From NCBI GenBank assembly GCA_037176905.1, contig JBBBWG010010146.1, forward strand, positions 1 through 20,276: 20,276 bases of DNA, given 5' to 3'. The stretch's first letter is position 1; every line of letters begins with the position of its first letter. The notes beneath the pieces are model-generated. The model did not search any database, was not told where the DNA came from, and saw nothing but the letters and a program-made list of their open reading frames with translations. Shown here piece by piece: positions 1 through 10,183 of this stretch. The translations under genes and the position numbers were made by a program. The DNA is from Azolla pinnata. Its lineage: Eukaryota; Streptophyta; Polypodiopsida; Salviniales; Salviniaceae.

Positions 1-1693
1 TGTAGATTGGAGAGATTTTTTCCCATACCTAAAGTGGGTTCCTAGGAAATCTCTAGAAGAGACTATTCAATCGGTGCGTCAAAAGAGAGATACTATTGTT
101 GGTGCTTTGATTGCTGAAGAAAGGCAACTGCTCGCAAATGGAAAGGTACATCTCTGGAACATGTACCATTTGTTTACCACTCGAATGCTCTCTCAGAGTT
201 TCTCTTGATTTGTGTATTCAGAAACCGAACTGCTACTTGGACATCCTCCTCACTGAAGCCACTCATCTCACTGACAAGCAACTCCTAATGTCTGTTTGGG
301 AACCGATCATAGAAGCGGTAGACACCAGCATGACAACCATTGAATGGGCTATGTACGAGATTGCTATGCATCCTCATATACAGGTAGGTTCCTTTTGCAG
401 TTTATACCCAGCTAAGCTTACACAGTTTTTTGAATTCATCTAAATTGGTTTTAGGATTTCCCTGCAGTGAGTGTTTGTTTACTGGTCGAGTTTTGGGAAA
501 TTTTAAGCCAAACTAAACATTCTTATCACGTAAGCGGTTTGAGGCACTGATGTGGTAGTTGATCACATTATAGATGGTGTGGATGGAATGGAAGGTTGGG
601 TTATAGATCAAGGCATCCCTTCTACATGATGTAATACAGTTTATAGCACTTTCTTTTCCTGAGCAGCTCTACTGAAAAGTCCATTGATATCCTCTTTTTA
701 CAAGTTGATATCCTTTTTTTTTACCAGTAGTAATGACGGTTTCTCATATGTTTTGGCTTTGTTTTGATCTCTCTCTAAAGGCATTATTTCCAAGTGAAAG
801 CTAGTACAATGCATTAACAACAGAAACCATGTTTTGACTTTGTTTTGATCTCTCTCTTAAGGCATTATTTCCAAGTGAAAGCTAGTACAATGCATTAACA
901 ACGTAGTAGGAAGTTTGTTAATGACGGCAAGTTCCTTTCTTTCCGAGGGACCAGGAAACGTTGTACGAGGAGATAAACAACGTAGCAGGTAAACGGCGTG
1001 TGAATGAAGATGATCTTCCCAAGCTCAAATACTTGGAGGCCATTGTGAAAGAAACTCTTCGAAAGCATGTGCCAGTGCCATTGCTACCCCCACGCCATGT
1101 CAACGAGGACATAACGCTGGGTGGATACAACATCAGGAAGGGATGGCAGGTGAGCTCAATTCAAACAAACACACGCTCTCCACGAATGAATTCTATCGTC
1201 GCTTCCATAGGAAAACCCTAAAAAGCTTGGAACAGCAATAATCATCAGAATTTGTGTGTTCCGGTGTGGAAGAAGTATGAACCTCATCGAAGAGTTTTCT
1301 GCTACACAATCGAGGGGCTTTTTGTGATGTTTTTGAGCGGCTTTCGCGACGCAGATAATCATCAATGTGTATGCTATCAACCACGACAAGGAGGTGTGGG
1401 CAAATCCTGAGGAGTGGAATCCTGAGAGAGTGCTGGGAGACGAAAGACTCGACATGGGGTTCAAGGATCATAGGATCTTCTCCTTTGGGGCAGGGAAGAG
1501 GATGTGTGCTGGTATCGGCCAAGCTATGAACATCATCTCCACTTGCATCGCGATCATGGTGCAGCATTTCAAGTGGGAATTGCCCCCCGGATCGATGGAT
1601 CAAGCAGTAAACACCACACTTCTCACCAACCAGATGCTGCATCCGATGGAAGCCATAGCCATCCCCCGCATATCATCGCGGTTATCTGCTTGA
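1..1693 (+). CDS. KO: ent-kaurene oxidase, cytochrome P450 CYP701 type (5' partial)
   Basis: Ent-kaurene oxidase converts ent-kaurene to ent-kaurenoic acid in three oxidations at C-19, the P450 step early in gibberellin and related diterpenoid synthesis, on ER or outer plastid membranes. Four exons are visible: 2-145, 222-383, 955-1149 and 1355-1693, all joined in phase 0 with GT-AG introns. They give the last 279 residues and the TGA stop. Family marks in order: [11 protein letters not shown] at the window edge, the I-helix stretch [16 protein letters not shown], the ExxR motif in [32 protein letters not shown], and the haem loop [12 protein letters not shown] with the cysteine ligand. The N-terminal anchor and first half lie upstream of the window. 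No frameshift or internal stop is seen in the exons, so the visible part looks functional. Identity rests on remembered KO sequences; another CYP701-like P450 is less likely. Confidence 0.9.
748..902. repeat. tandem duplication (81-bp period) in KO intron 2
   Basis: Two near-identical blocks, 748-821 and 829-902, share about 74 bases with only a few differences (for example GGCTTT against GACTTT). Both contain the run GCATTATTTCCAAGTGAAAG. The second copy ends about 50 bases before the acceptor of the exon starting at 955. High identity suggests a recent duplication. Confidence 0.9.
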
Positions 1694-1867
1694 TCTGTTT
1701 GTTGAAAGCTTTGTTGTGTTGGGTTCTGAAACTTATATCTGTAAAGTATCTACATAAGCAATCCACAAGAGGATTGCCCTGTATCCATATTGAGCTTTTG
1801 CTTATCTGAGTCTCTTATCGAAGTTTGTGACAACTATAAACATGACTTCGAAGAATCGACAGTAAAC

Positions 1868-2093
1868 CAGTTTGGGAGATTGGAATAAATTTGATGAAAG
1901 CTTCCATGAACTCTTTTTAAGCATCAGTTTGGGAGATTGGAATAAATTTGATGAAAGCTTCCATGAACTCTTTTTAAGCATCAGGTTGGGAGATTGGAAT
2001 AAATGTTGATGAAAGCTTCCATGAACTCTTTTAAGCATCAGTTTGGGAGATTGGAATGAATTTGATGAAGCTTCCATGAACTCTTTTAAGCAT
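1868..2093. repeat. 57-bp minisatellite, four copies
   Basis: Four head-to-tail units start at 1868, 1925, 1982 and 2039, each beginning CAG.TTGGGAGATTGGAAT and ending near CTCTTTTAAGCAT. The last unit is about 55 bases. Copies 1 to 3 contain AATAAA (1884-1889, 1941-1946, 1998-2003); copy 4 has AATGAA instead. The array begins about 175 bases after the KO stop. Because 57 is a multiple of three, the minus strand stays open through it and gives a repeated peptide, which I regard as a by-product. Confidence 0.93.
1884..2003 (+). terminator. candidate KO polyadenylation signals in the minisatellite
   Basis: Three AATAAA hexamers, spaced exactly 57 bases apart, lie 190 to 310 bases after the KO stop codon. 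That is a normal distance for a plant near-upstream element. Plant poly(A) signals are loose, so use of these sites is inferred. Confidence 0.4.
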
Positions 2094-2393
2094 ATTCTGA
2101 CAACTCTTGCGCGCAAATTATATTTTGGAAGGAAGATTATAGAAAACAAAAATGCTTACTAAATCGCTTCGATTAGCGGAACAAACAATGCCCCTCTACC
2201 CCCAACTAAATTAATTGTTATGACGTGTACCATGGGGTTTTCTGGCTTCAATAAAAAATGTTAATAGTCACAAAGCTAACAGGCAAAAGAAGCCATTCGA
2301 TTCACAATTTGGATTGACATTATTGTAAGCACAACCTACAGCCATCTCCAAAACAGACGGTGATCGAGAATTTTACACTCACGTGTTCTTGAC

Positions 2394-2612
2394 TTAGATG
2401 AGCAGGTAAAACAACTTTATATTCATGGGATGCAGTTGCAAGCTCAGTGCCATAGGCGAAAGTTCCATCAAATGGCATGTTGCTACCAAGATAAATTTGT
2501 GTTGCCCGAGTGTCGATTGAAAAAAATGAAATAATGAATAGGACCCACCTTGAAGTTGCATGTTGTGGAGCGTCATGAGTTCAACCAAAGGTCCATTCGA
2601 TGAACGCTGGTG
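2394..2612 (-). other. possible alternative 3' exons of the BRCT gene
   Basis: Reading the minus strand, a donor at CGCAAG|gtatca (after 2742) could splice to a good acceptor, TTCTCAG, giving an exon at 2549-2612. That exon then uses donor CTTCAAG|gtgggt and a weaker acceptor to a final exon at 2482-2394 ending in TAA. The phases close throughout. The block 2549-2612 is open only in the frame the splice would use. This would replace the last 21 residues and stop of the simple read-through model with about 50 residues of no recognised motif. The blocks may instead be spliced 3' UTR or chance. Confidence 0.35.
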
Positions 2613-2675
2613 CTGAGAATCATTACTTTTGGAGCTTCAATGGTTTTATATTGACAGTGCTGAGGTATGAGACCT

Positions 2676-5600
2676 TTATTTGTTCCCTTCCGCAACTTCG
2701 AATAATCTGCCCAAGCCATCATTCCTCCATGATGATGATACCTTGCGCACAGAAGCCTTAATCACACCAGTCGTTGTAGCTATGCTACGCGTCCGCACTC
2801 TCTCCATTATTAGCTGTTTGCCAGTGTGATCTTCATCATAACCAATCTTACCAGGAAAGAAGAAAATCGATCAGTACGTGATGTGAAATGTTCATTATAT
2901 CCTATTTCTAATTTCCTACTTTCAGGAATTCACAATGTGGGAAGATACATACCTGCGATTCAATTTGAGATTCATCAAAAACAGGTAAGGTTTGGGCAGG
3001 TGATTTAGGTCTTTCTGCCTCCTCGCTGAAAAGGAAATTAAATGTTCCACCATGACAAGAGCATGCAGGGCAAACCCATGTACCAGGAAATATCAACACA
3101 TGTAATACGTACATGATATGTAGTTTAGTTGGTTTCGCAGGAAGCTGTTCTCTCGATCTCTTTAGTGTTATATGATCAGGTGAGATCTAAAGAACCAGCA
3201 GCCATTTGTATTTAATTAAGGAAAATCCAGCAAAACCACAAAGATCCAGAATAATTACCTCTTGTTCGATTCCAGAACTTCTACCTCCATCAGCACTTTT
3301 CAACTGCATATACAAGGCTAGGTAATCAATAAATACCTCCAGGAATAACCAAAAGCACATTGATTGAATAACAAGTAATTATCACGGTCTGCACAAAAGA
3401 AAACCTGTAGTTCACAGTACATGAAACTATATTTCTTTAACTTATCAAGCCTACTGTACAATAAAGAATGGTGCGTGCGCTTGTAACAAAATTCTTGTCT
3501 ACTAACGAAATAGCAGACTAGTTTGGGGTGTTTTTAAACTCTCATATATTTTATTCTGTGGTCACCATGGTAAGTACATTGCTATATGGAGTGATGCCAA
3601 GGTACAGGGTACTCAAAAACTCCATCCTAAGACCACTATTAGTTCCACTACATTGGTTTCTTTTGGACAAGACGGATATTTCAAAATCGAAGGGAAGAAA
3701 AAAAGAAGCAAATATTTTGACACCATGGAAGTTCATAATGCAAGTTACGGAGTTGTGATGTCACAGCCTTGCTTGATATCATAAACATACTACTCATCCA
3801 TGGTCACAATGGAATCAGAAAACTTAAAGAGCTCGTTAACAGACATAATTCCTCACCAGATTTGAGTGTCTGTGAAAGGTCAAATAAAAATAGTTCATTT
3901 AAACATACTTTGATCGTTTGAGCAAGAAGGTCTTCGATTGCTGCAGCAACATCAGAAGGGTCTTCGTTTTCGTCTTTAGAACCTGTGCTCAGCATCTCAT
4001 AGGATTTGTTTGGTGTAGTATGTCTGGCTTCAGAAGTGAAAATAGGGTTTCCATGCGTTTCTTTGTCCAAATCAGCACTCTGTTGAGTACCATCCAGGTT
4101 AATAAAATTTTGCTTTGCATTACTACATCCTGACCATCCGACTACATCTTCAGCAGACTCTTTTGCTTCAGGTGAAGATGCCGTCCGCATACTGAGGAAA
4201 CACCTGTTCCTTTCAGAAAGATGAGCAACACTTGCTTCCAGCAATGATGCATCTGCTTCAGGCAGCCCAATGCATGTAGCCTTTTGGTCTGAGAATAGGA
4301 ATGACTCAACATATCATAGTATGTTCATTAAATAGTTCATGGGAACACCAGATAGTGAAGAAACCTGGATGAGACGTTTGAGTTCGAGTCGGCCATTGTG
4401 AAGCTATCTCCTTCGAAGTAAACTCTGTAGAATGACCAGTAGATTGAGTCATCCCCAGAACACCTGCATCTTTTTCAGCTGCAGAGAGCTCCTTTGGTAG
4501 GAAATTCGTCAGAGGAAGCATTTTATCCTGAGAACCCATTAGATTTAGAATATGAATTGTATAAAAACATTAGGGAAGAAACACCAGATACTGTCACAAA
4601 TCGAACAATGTGAAGGAAACTCCAGCTATTCAGAATACCAATCTCACCTCGGATACACATGCAAAAAGCCACTCTGCTGTGGTCACTTTGATGTTCCATT
4701 TGCATGCTGCCTCGTACTTTTGTCCATCTCTGAACTTACAAAGCAAATGAGTAACCTTCCTGTTGAGCTTTTCTGTGAACTTTGCCCCGAGTACAAAGCA
4801 TAAGTTACGCAGTAACAGCCTATGCTTGTCTTCATACTGAGAGACACTGAAGCGTAGTGCTTGGAAACCTGGCAGAGGAACATGACACTGCAGTGGCTGA
4901 TACAGTACATGGCCATTGAGATCGAGTAACTCGTTTTCCTACAAAGTTGTAATGACACGACCATAAAGTGGCTGAAATGTGATAGTTAGCATCAACAAAT
5001 TGCTGATGTTTGAGTAGACAAGAGTAACACTACTATCAGATCGATTGTTTTACCCTCCTATTGAAGGTAATGTAGAAGGCTTATCTAAGTAAACTTCATC
5101 ACCTGCATACCTCTAAGCAGAATCGTATCCAATGACTAGAGACAGGTTTCACATTCCCAAACGTCATAGCTGAAGTCAGCTTAGTTCCGTGATTAACTAC
5201 AAGAAAATCAACTTTTCTTTCTCCGTCCTTCCGTGACCCATTCTCCATCAGACCACCACCTTCCACAACCCATTGCATTATTTCCTCTCTCTGCAAGAAT
5301 GACAACAGTACATTTAAACAAATACAGACAGAATTAATGGACATAATAAAAACAAAGAGGAATTTTATGCATCACAGCCATAAGAAAAATAGAACCGAAT
5401 CAACTAACTGTAGTTTTTAACAAACCAGCAAAGACTAAGAGAAATTAGCGGGCACATTTCCTATCACAAAAGAGTCATGTGAATAGAGTTAGAAAACACT
5501 TCAACAAAGAGGCCCCTGCTACTAACCCGTTCTGGAGGAATTGATTCACATATCGCAAAAACATATCCTTTGAAAATACTTTCTCTGCTTGACGCAATGT

Positions 5601-8600
5601 TTAGATGGGCTCTAGCTTTCAAACATGCATTAGCTTCCACTGCTTCTTGTTGCACAATATTAAATTGTGATCGAGATATGGACATATCTGCCGCCATAAA
5701 AATAGCACTAATCTCAACTTTTTATGAAAATATTATTAACACAATATGGACAAAGTTAGGAACCTTACACCCCAGCTCCTCAATAATATGTTGCAGAGAA
5801 CATTAAATAGCATACATAGAAACAACCACCATAATACTCTATTTCAATTTCACATATAGCACAGTCAGCTTTAATGTGTACAGTTCATTCATGCACACTA
5901 GTGTCAGCATCTCCTACAGATGTAAAGCTTTCCTTCATAAAAAATATAATGAATCATACCTATAGAGTTGACTTGACACAGCCTTGTCACAGGGTGTGAC
6001 TTTTCTTTATCCTACAAAACAGTAATCCAATCAGGAGCATGCTAATTTTCAAAACATGAAAGCACTTCCGTAGACCATCATAGCCTAAATTGAAAGTAAC
6101 AAGTCTTACGTCTTCAATTTTCCCTTTTATAGTGTATGCATCTTGGTCGAGTTCAAGTTCTTGACATTGCAAATGCTTCCTCAAATGTGTAATCTCTTGG
6201 GGACCAGCAGCTAATTTCCACCAATAACCATAACTTCTTAAACCAAGACTTGTATGCATGATATTCGATTGGGTTCAGTCAATAACTCTAGTATAATACC
6301 TTTAAGCAAAAGCTCATCGGCTATTTGATGCTTCTCAGTAATGACCACTTCCTGTTTCTGCTCATTGCAGTCCTCGAGCCAAGATGACCAGACCACTTCA
6401 ACTGACTTGGCACAGATTTGTTTCCTGATCCCTTTCAGTTCACTGCACACAAAACAGTAACAACCATATGAGCAGTGTAGTGAAATAACCTCATCAAAGG
6501 GCTTCCAAGAATGTTTACCCCTCTGTCAGCTTTCCTACAATAATGTGAGTGACTCTATCACTGAACTTCATATGCCTTGTTCCACCTCCATCTCGAACCA
6601 TATTTACATATTTCCTCAGTTCTGGCAATGTAAATCCACTAAAAAAGATCCTACAGTTTGATAAATACATGTTCTCCACTTCAGAGTCACAGGTCTCCAG
6701 ATTCTTTGATTGTCTTTGCAGTGGCTGATCTGCTGCCAGTGGTTCAGCTCTACAGACATCATTAGCATTATCTAACACATGGACCTGATCAGATGATATT
6801 GTATTTGTTATGACAGATGTTGCGGAGGATATAACTATCTCTGGTTTTGAGTTATCTGGGGGAGAAGCAAATAGGGGCCCCGTAGAACCTTGTGATACTG
6901 CAATTCCTTTCCCTTGTCCAGGATTTACTGGAAATAACTCTTCATCAAGACACGCTGCATAATACAGGAAATACAAATAAGTGATGTTTTTAGCAGCACA
7001 TTCTTATCAAAAACATAACTCTTCAAGATCACCTTTTGAAGCCAAGCACTGCCCAAACCAGTGCATATTTACAATCTTCACAGTACCCCATCTCCTTGCT
7101 ACTTTAAACTTATCGCCTTGTGGTAAGTGATAAGTTATAATTAAGTCAAGGAACTTAAGATATTTATAAGTTCATGATAAAGAAACACGAGTACAAATGC
7201 AGAAAAAACTAGTTGAGGATATGTAAGCTATTAGATGTGTGCATTTCTTTGTCAGATCTGCAGAATAAACTCCCCCATTCTTCACACAAACATCCTCAAT
7301 TTCCTTGCGTTCCTCTGGCATAATTATTATCAAGGACTACGAATCAATTGACCACAATAGATTATTATTTGGAGAATGCAGCTGACCAAAGGCTTACCCA
7401 AAGGAACATTTGTTGCACATATGGTCAACCCTGTGAAAGGCGGCAATCGATATGCTTCATGGGGAACAAGACGGTGCTCTCGCCAGCATTGGTATAACCA
7501 ATCAATTTTAAGAATAGGCCTCTTAATGTTATTCAATGAGAACTGCAAATCCCATACGATGGCATTGGCCAGCTCTATGATTTGTTATTAATTTACCAGA
7601 AAACATAATTTGCTCTCAGATAGTGAGTTTAAACTAGGAAATCCCAACCAGTTGGATTACTTGTTCTCCGGATATGTTTATGGATCACCTTGTATTTTGC
7701 TGCCAGTACATCTTTTGCAATAACAAAACTGACATTTGCTAGCACCTTGGTCTCCACCTCGCCACACATTGCCGTAACAAGCCTTTCAATCTCAAGCTAA
7801 TACAGCACAGCAGTAGACATGGTCAGAACAGGATGCCATTCAAAAATGTCCTGTTACTGATCAGCATAAGGCACACAGGGCTAGATGAATCATGATGCAC
7901 CCAGCTCGTTAGCAAGAAGTATCATGAATGTTACATTGAAACTGAAAACCATAATCTCTATACCTTCTGTGGCTTCTCAAAGCCAGTTCCGAGAACCTTA
8001 ACACCTTCCATAGCCAGACAGCAGGTGTATCCTTGGTTTGGAAACAGACGATGCTCCTTTGCACATCGGAGAAGACAATCTGGACCTGTATACAAGAATT
8101 TCCCCCATTTTTTGTCAATTTAACAAAGACAGCATAACACAATCTTAGGGGCTAATGAGAAAGTGATATAGTTTGCAATCAGGTGAATTAGCCCAACTAT
8201 TGCCTAATTTCCTACCGTTACAATCTTTACTCTTAGTCATAAAGTGACTTGTATCCAGCTATTTTAACCCTAGACCCTGATTCTCCCCTAAAAGCATTCT
8301 TGACTTACCAAATTATTTGTCTTAAAGCATTACTATCTACATTCTTCACTTGTTAAACCTTGTCCTAAGCTGTTTCATTAGATGTTTGATTCTCCATTTC
8401 CCATATAGATGCCATGGTATGGCCGTTAGATTAATGGCAGCTAGCCATTCCATGGAGGTAAGATTAAAACTTTAGGTTTTGGAGTAACAAAGTATCAGTG
8501 GAAGCCAAAAACGTATGACTCACCTATCACATTGCATCCTTGACCACGATAATCCAATATCTTCTCCTATGAGTTATAGAAGTTGAAAAGAGTTAGTCAA

Positions 8601-10036
8601 ACTGGATATATCCTTAATAACGCACATACTAGTAAACCTAAATTTCTTCTTAAATTTTTGCAATTAACTAGATTGATCACTAAATCTACTAAGCCATGTT
8701 ATACTCTTTTGCAAAGATAGAAAAGAGATTTTCATTCATCATTACAGCCTATTTATGATGCATCTTTTACCTGCACTGATGCATTCAAGTATAGACTATG
8801 ATTAAAATACGTGGTGGTGCATATAAAATACAACATATTGCTTATTATTTGTTTTTGCATTTAGCAGTCAGGATTTTTCAGTCAACCCATGGAATCTTGA
8901 GTATTCGTTACCAGCATTGACGTCCTCTTTAAACTGAGTAGGTGGAAGATATCTTATAAAGCAGCATGTGCTGATCATGCACTTGTCTTTCAGTTTTACC
9001 CAGTCATCTAACTATATTACGGCCATCTGACATAAATAGAACCCCCTTCCCTTCTTTTCATTGGCCACATTTTCAGCATTTTCATAGCATAACCCTCACT
9101 GCTTTTCTTTGGAAAACACAATTTCTCTCTTTTCTATTTGCAAAAGGAACTATTCATGTGGCATTAAACGTGGTAAGATGCAGCATCGAGAAATCCCTTG
9201 TAATTGATCTCCTACAGCCCACACCCATTGTACTGCTCCCAATGAAATCTACATGATAACAGTATCATTTCATCTGCAGCTAAGAACAAGGATATTGAGA
9301 ATCATTGTCTTTTAATGAGAACCATACATATTCACAAAGGTGTTCAGCAATGAGGACAATGAATGCGTCCATAAACTCCCCAATTCAGCTTAAACAAAGG
9401 AAAAGAAACAAAGATGTCTAATGACTAAATGCGCAAGAAGTCTTGAAGACATAAAGCATACATTCAATTATCTTCTTCTACGAGCTACCTCAAGCATCAG
9501 CAGTACATTGTCGCAAAGAAAAGACGCATTTTGAGAATTCAAAATTGATCGACAACACAATAGCTGCAGCTCTAGAAAGTCAGAGAGCCAGGAATTAGAG
9601 TTGCATTAGAGCTGCATCCTGATAATATGTCTTCTAGAGGAGTCAGACATACGAGTATACCGAGATTAAGGCGGAAAAGAAGGCCAAAGAAGTAGAAACT
9701 TTTGAGAGAATTCAAAATATGATTTGTTAGCCTGATAGCTGCAGCTCCGGAAAGTCAGATATGCAGGAAAGAGATCAGCACCATCAAATTAACTAGACAG
9801 TGCGCCTTCCAGAGAATCCAGGCATACGGCATAAACCAGAATTTAGAGCTGGACAGAAGGTACAATACCGGCTGGGTGGAAGGGATGACATGGAAATCCG
9901 TCTTGGCGTTACAAGAAGGGTTGGAGCAGATGCACGGCTCGGCACCGTTCTCCCGGAGCAAGTCTTGAGCCGAGTCGATGAACTGAGGGGGGAAGTCCTT
10001 GCGGGAGATGAAGACACGGATCCCTCTCATCGCCAT
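2676..10036 (-). CDS. MEI1: multi-BRCT protein, plant TopBP1/MEI1 homologue
   Basis: TopBP1-family scaffolds bind phosphoproteins through BRCT pairs in replication, the DNA-damage checkpoint and meiosis; the Arabidopsis homologue MEI1 is needed in meiosis. Exons in order: 10036-9869, 8566-8524, 8085-7964, 7796-7689, 7542-7398, 7314-7210, 7116-7033, 6954-6519, 6442-6300, 6210-6110, 5999-5960, 5687-5527, 5290-5111, 4938-4648, 4527-4365, 4288-3909, 3303-3259, 3159-3113, 3025-2953, 2846-2676. Total 3006 bases, 1001 residues, close to the family length of about 970. BRCT-like regions lie near residues 94-168, 183-262, 358-437, 536-612 and 627-709, each with a C-terminal tryptophan (DWLYQCW, HWFGQC, SWLEDC, HWIRFC, EWLFAC). 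Conserved tail motifs are AIEDLLAQT and DEDHTGKQ-MERVRTRS. The start MAMRG, in the context GCCATGGCG, fits the family; an upstream in-frame ATG at 10165 would add 43 residues. Weakest points: the exon at 3159-3113, the donor at 7210 and the 3' end. Confidence 0.88.
8567..9868 (-). other. first intron of the BRCT gene (1.3 kb)
   Basis: The largest intron of this gene, from donor CAGCCG|gtattg to acceptor CTCATAG before GAGAAGATATTGG. It is AT-rich with no coding sequence that I recognise. Its 5' part holds the diverged duplication at 9531-9830. The next exon is only 43 bases long. Confidence 0.75.
9531..9830. repeat. diverged direct duplication of about 170 bp
   Basis: Two related blocks start with GAATTCAAAAT near 9535 and 9708. 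Both continue through ATAGCTGCAGCTC..GAAAGTCAGA and later through CTTC.AGAG(G/A)A(G/A)TC.AG(A/G)CATAC. They differ by many substitutions and small gaps, so this is an old duplication. The second copy ends about 40 bases from the exon 1 donor. Confidence 0.65.
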
Positions 10037-10084
10037 GGCCGATCGATCCGATCTCTGCAGGACTCGTCTCTCCCTCTCAAACAT

Positions 10085-10092
10085 TTTCCCGG
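10085..10092 (+). promoter_or_regulatory. E2F-like site upstream of the BRCT gene
   Basis: TTTCCCGG fits the plant E2F consensus WTTSSCSS and lies about 50 bases upstream of the BRCT start codon. E2F control would suit a replication and repair gene, but a match this short can occur by chance. Confidence 0.3.
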
Positions 10093-10175
10093 CTGCAGAA
10101 CTCGTCGTTTTGAAAAGAGAGCGTGGTTTTCGTGTATTTCTCAATGTACCCCTACCCTTCTCCACATGTTTCAGA

Positions 10176-10183
10176 AAACCCTA
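10176..10183 (+). promoter_or_regulatory. telo-box upstream of the BRCT gene
   Basis: AAACCCTA, the plant telo-box core, lies about 140 bases upstream of the BRCT start codon next to a CCCCTCCCC tract. Telo-boxes are common near transcription starts of plant growth and cell-cycle genes. Function here is inferred. Confidence 0.35.

Larger units (their letters stand above)
1694..2675. other. intergenic region between convergent KO and BRCT genes
   Basis: This stretch follows the KO stop codon and precedes the preferred stop codon of the minus-strand BRCT gene, so it should hold both 3' UTRs. It contains the 57-bp minisatellite at 1868-2093 and exon-like blocks of the minus strand at 2549-2612 and 2394-2482, listed separately. 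Beyond these it is AT-rich and I see no other gene. Confidence 0.6.

Noticed and set aside
1802..2149. 115-codon minus-strand frame with repeated K/S/W/L-rich peptide
   Set aside because: It exists because the minisatellite period is a multiple of three. It has no family match and copy 3 shifts frame internally.
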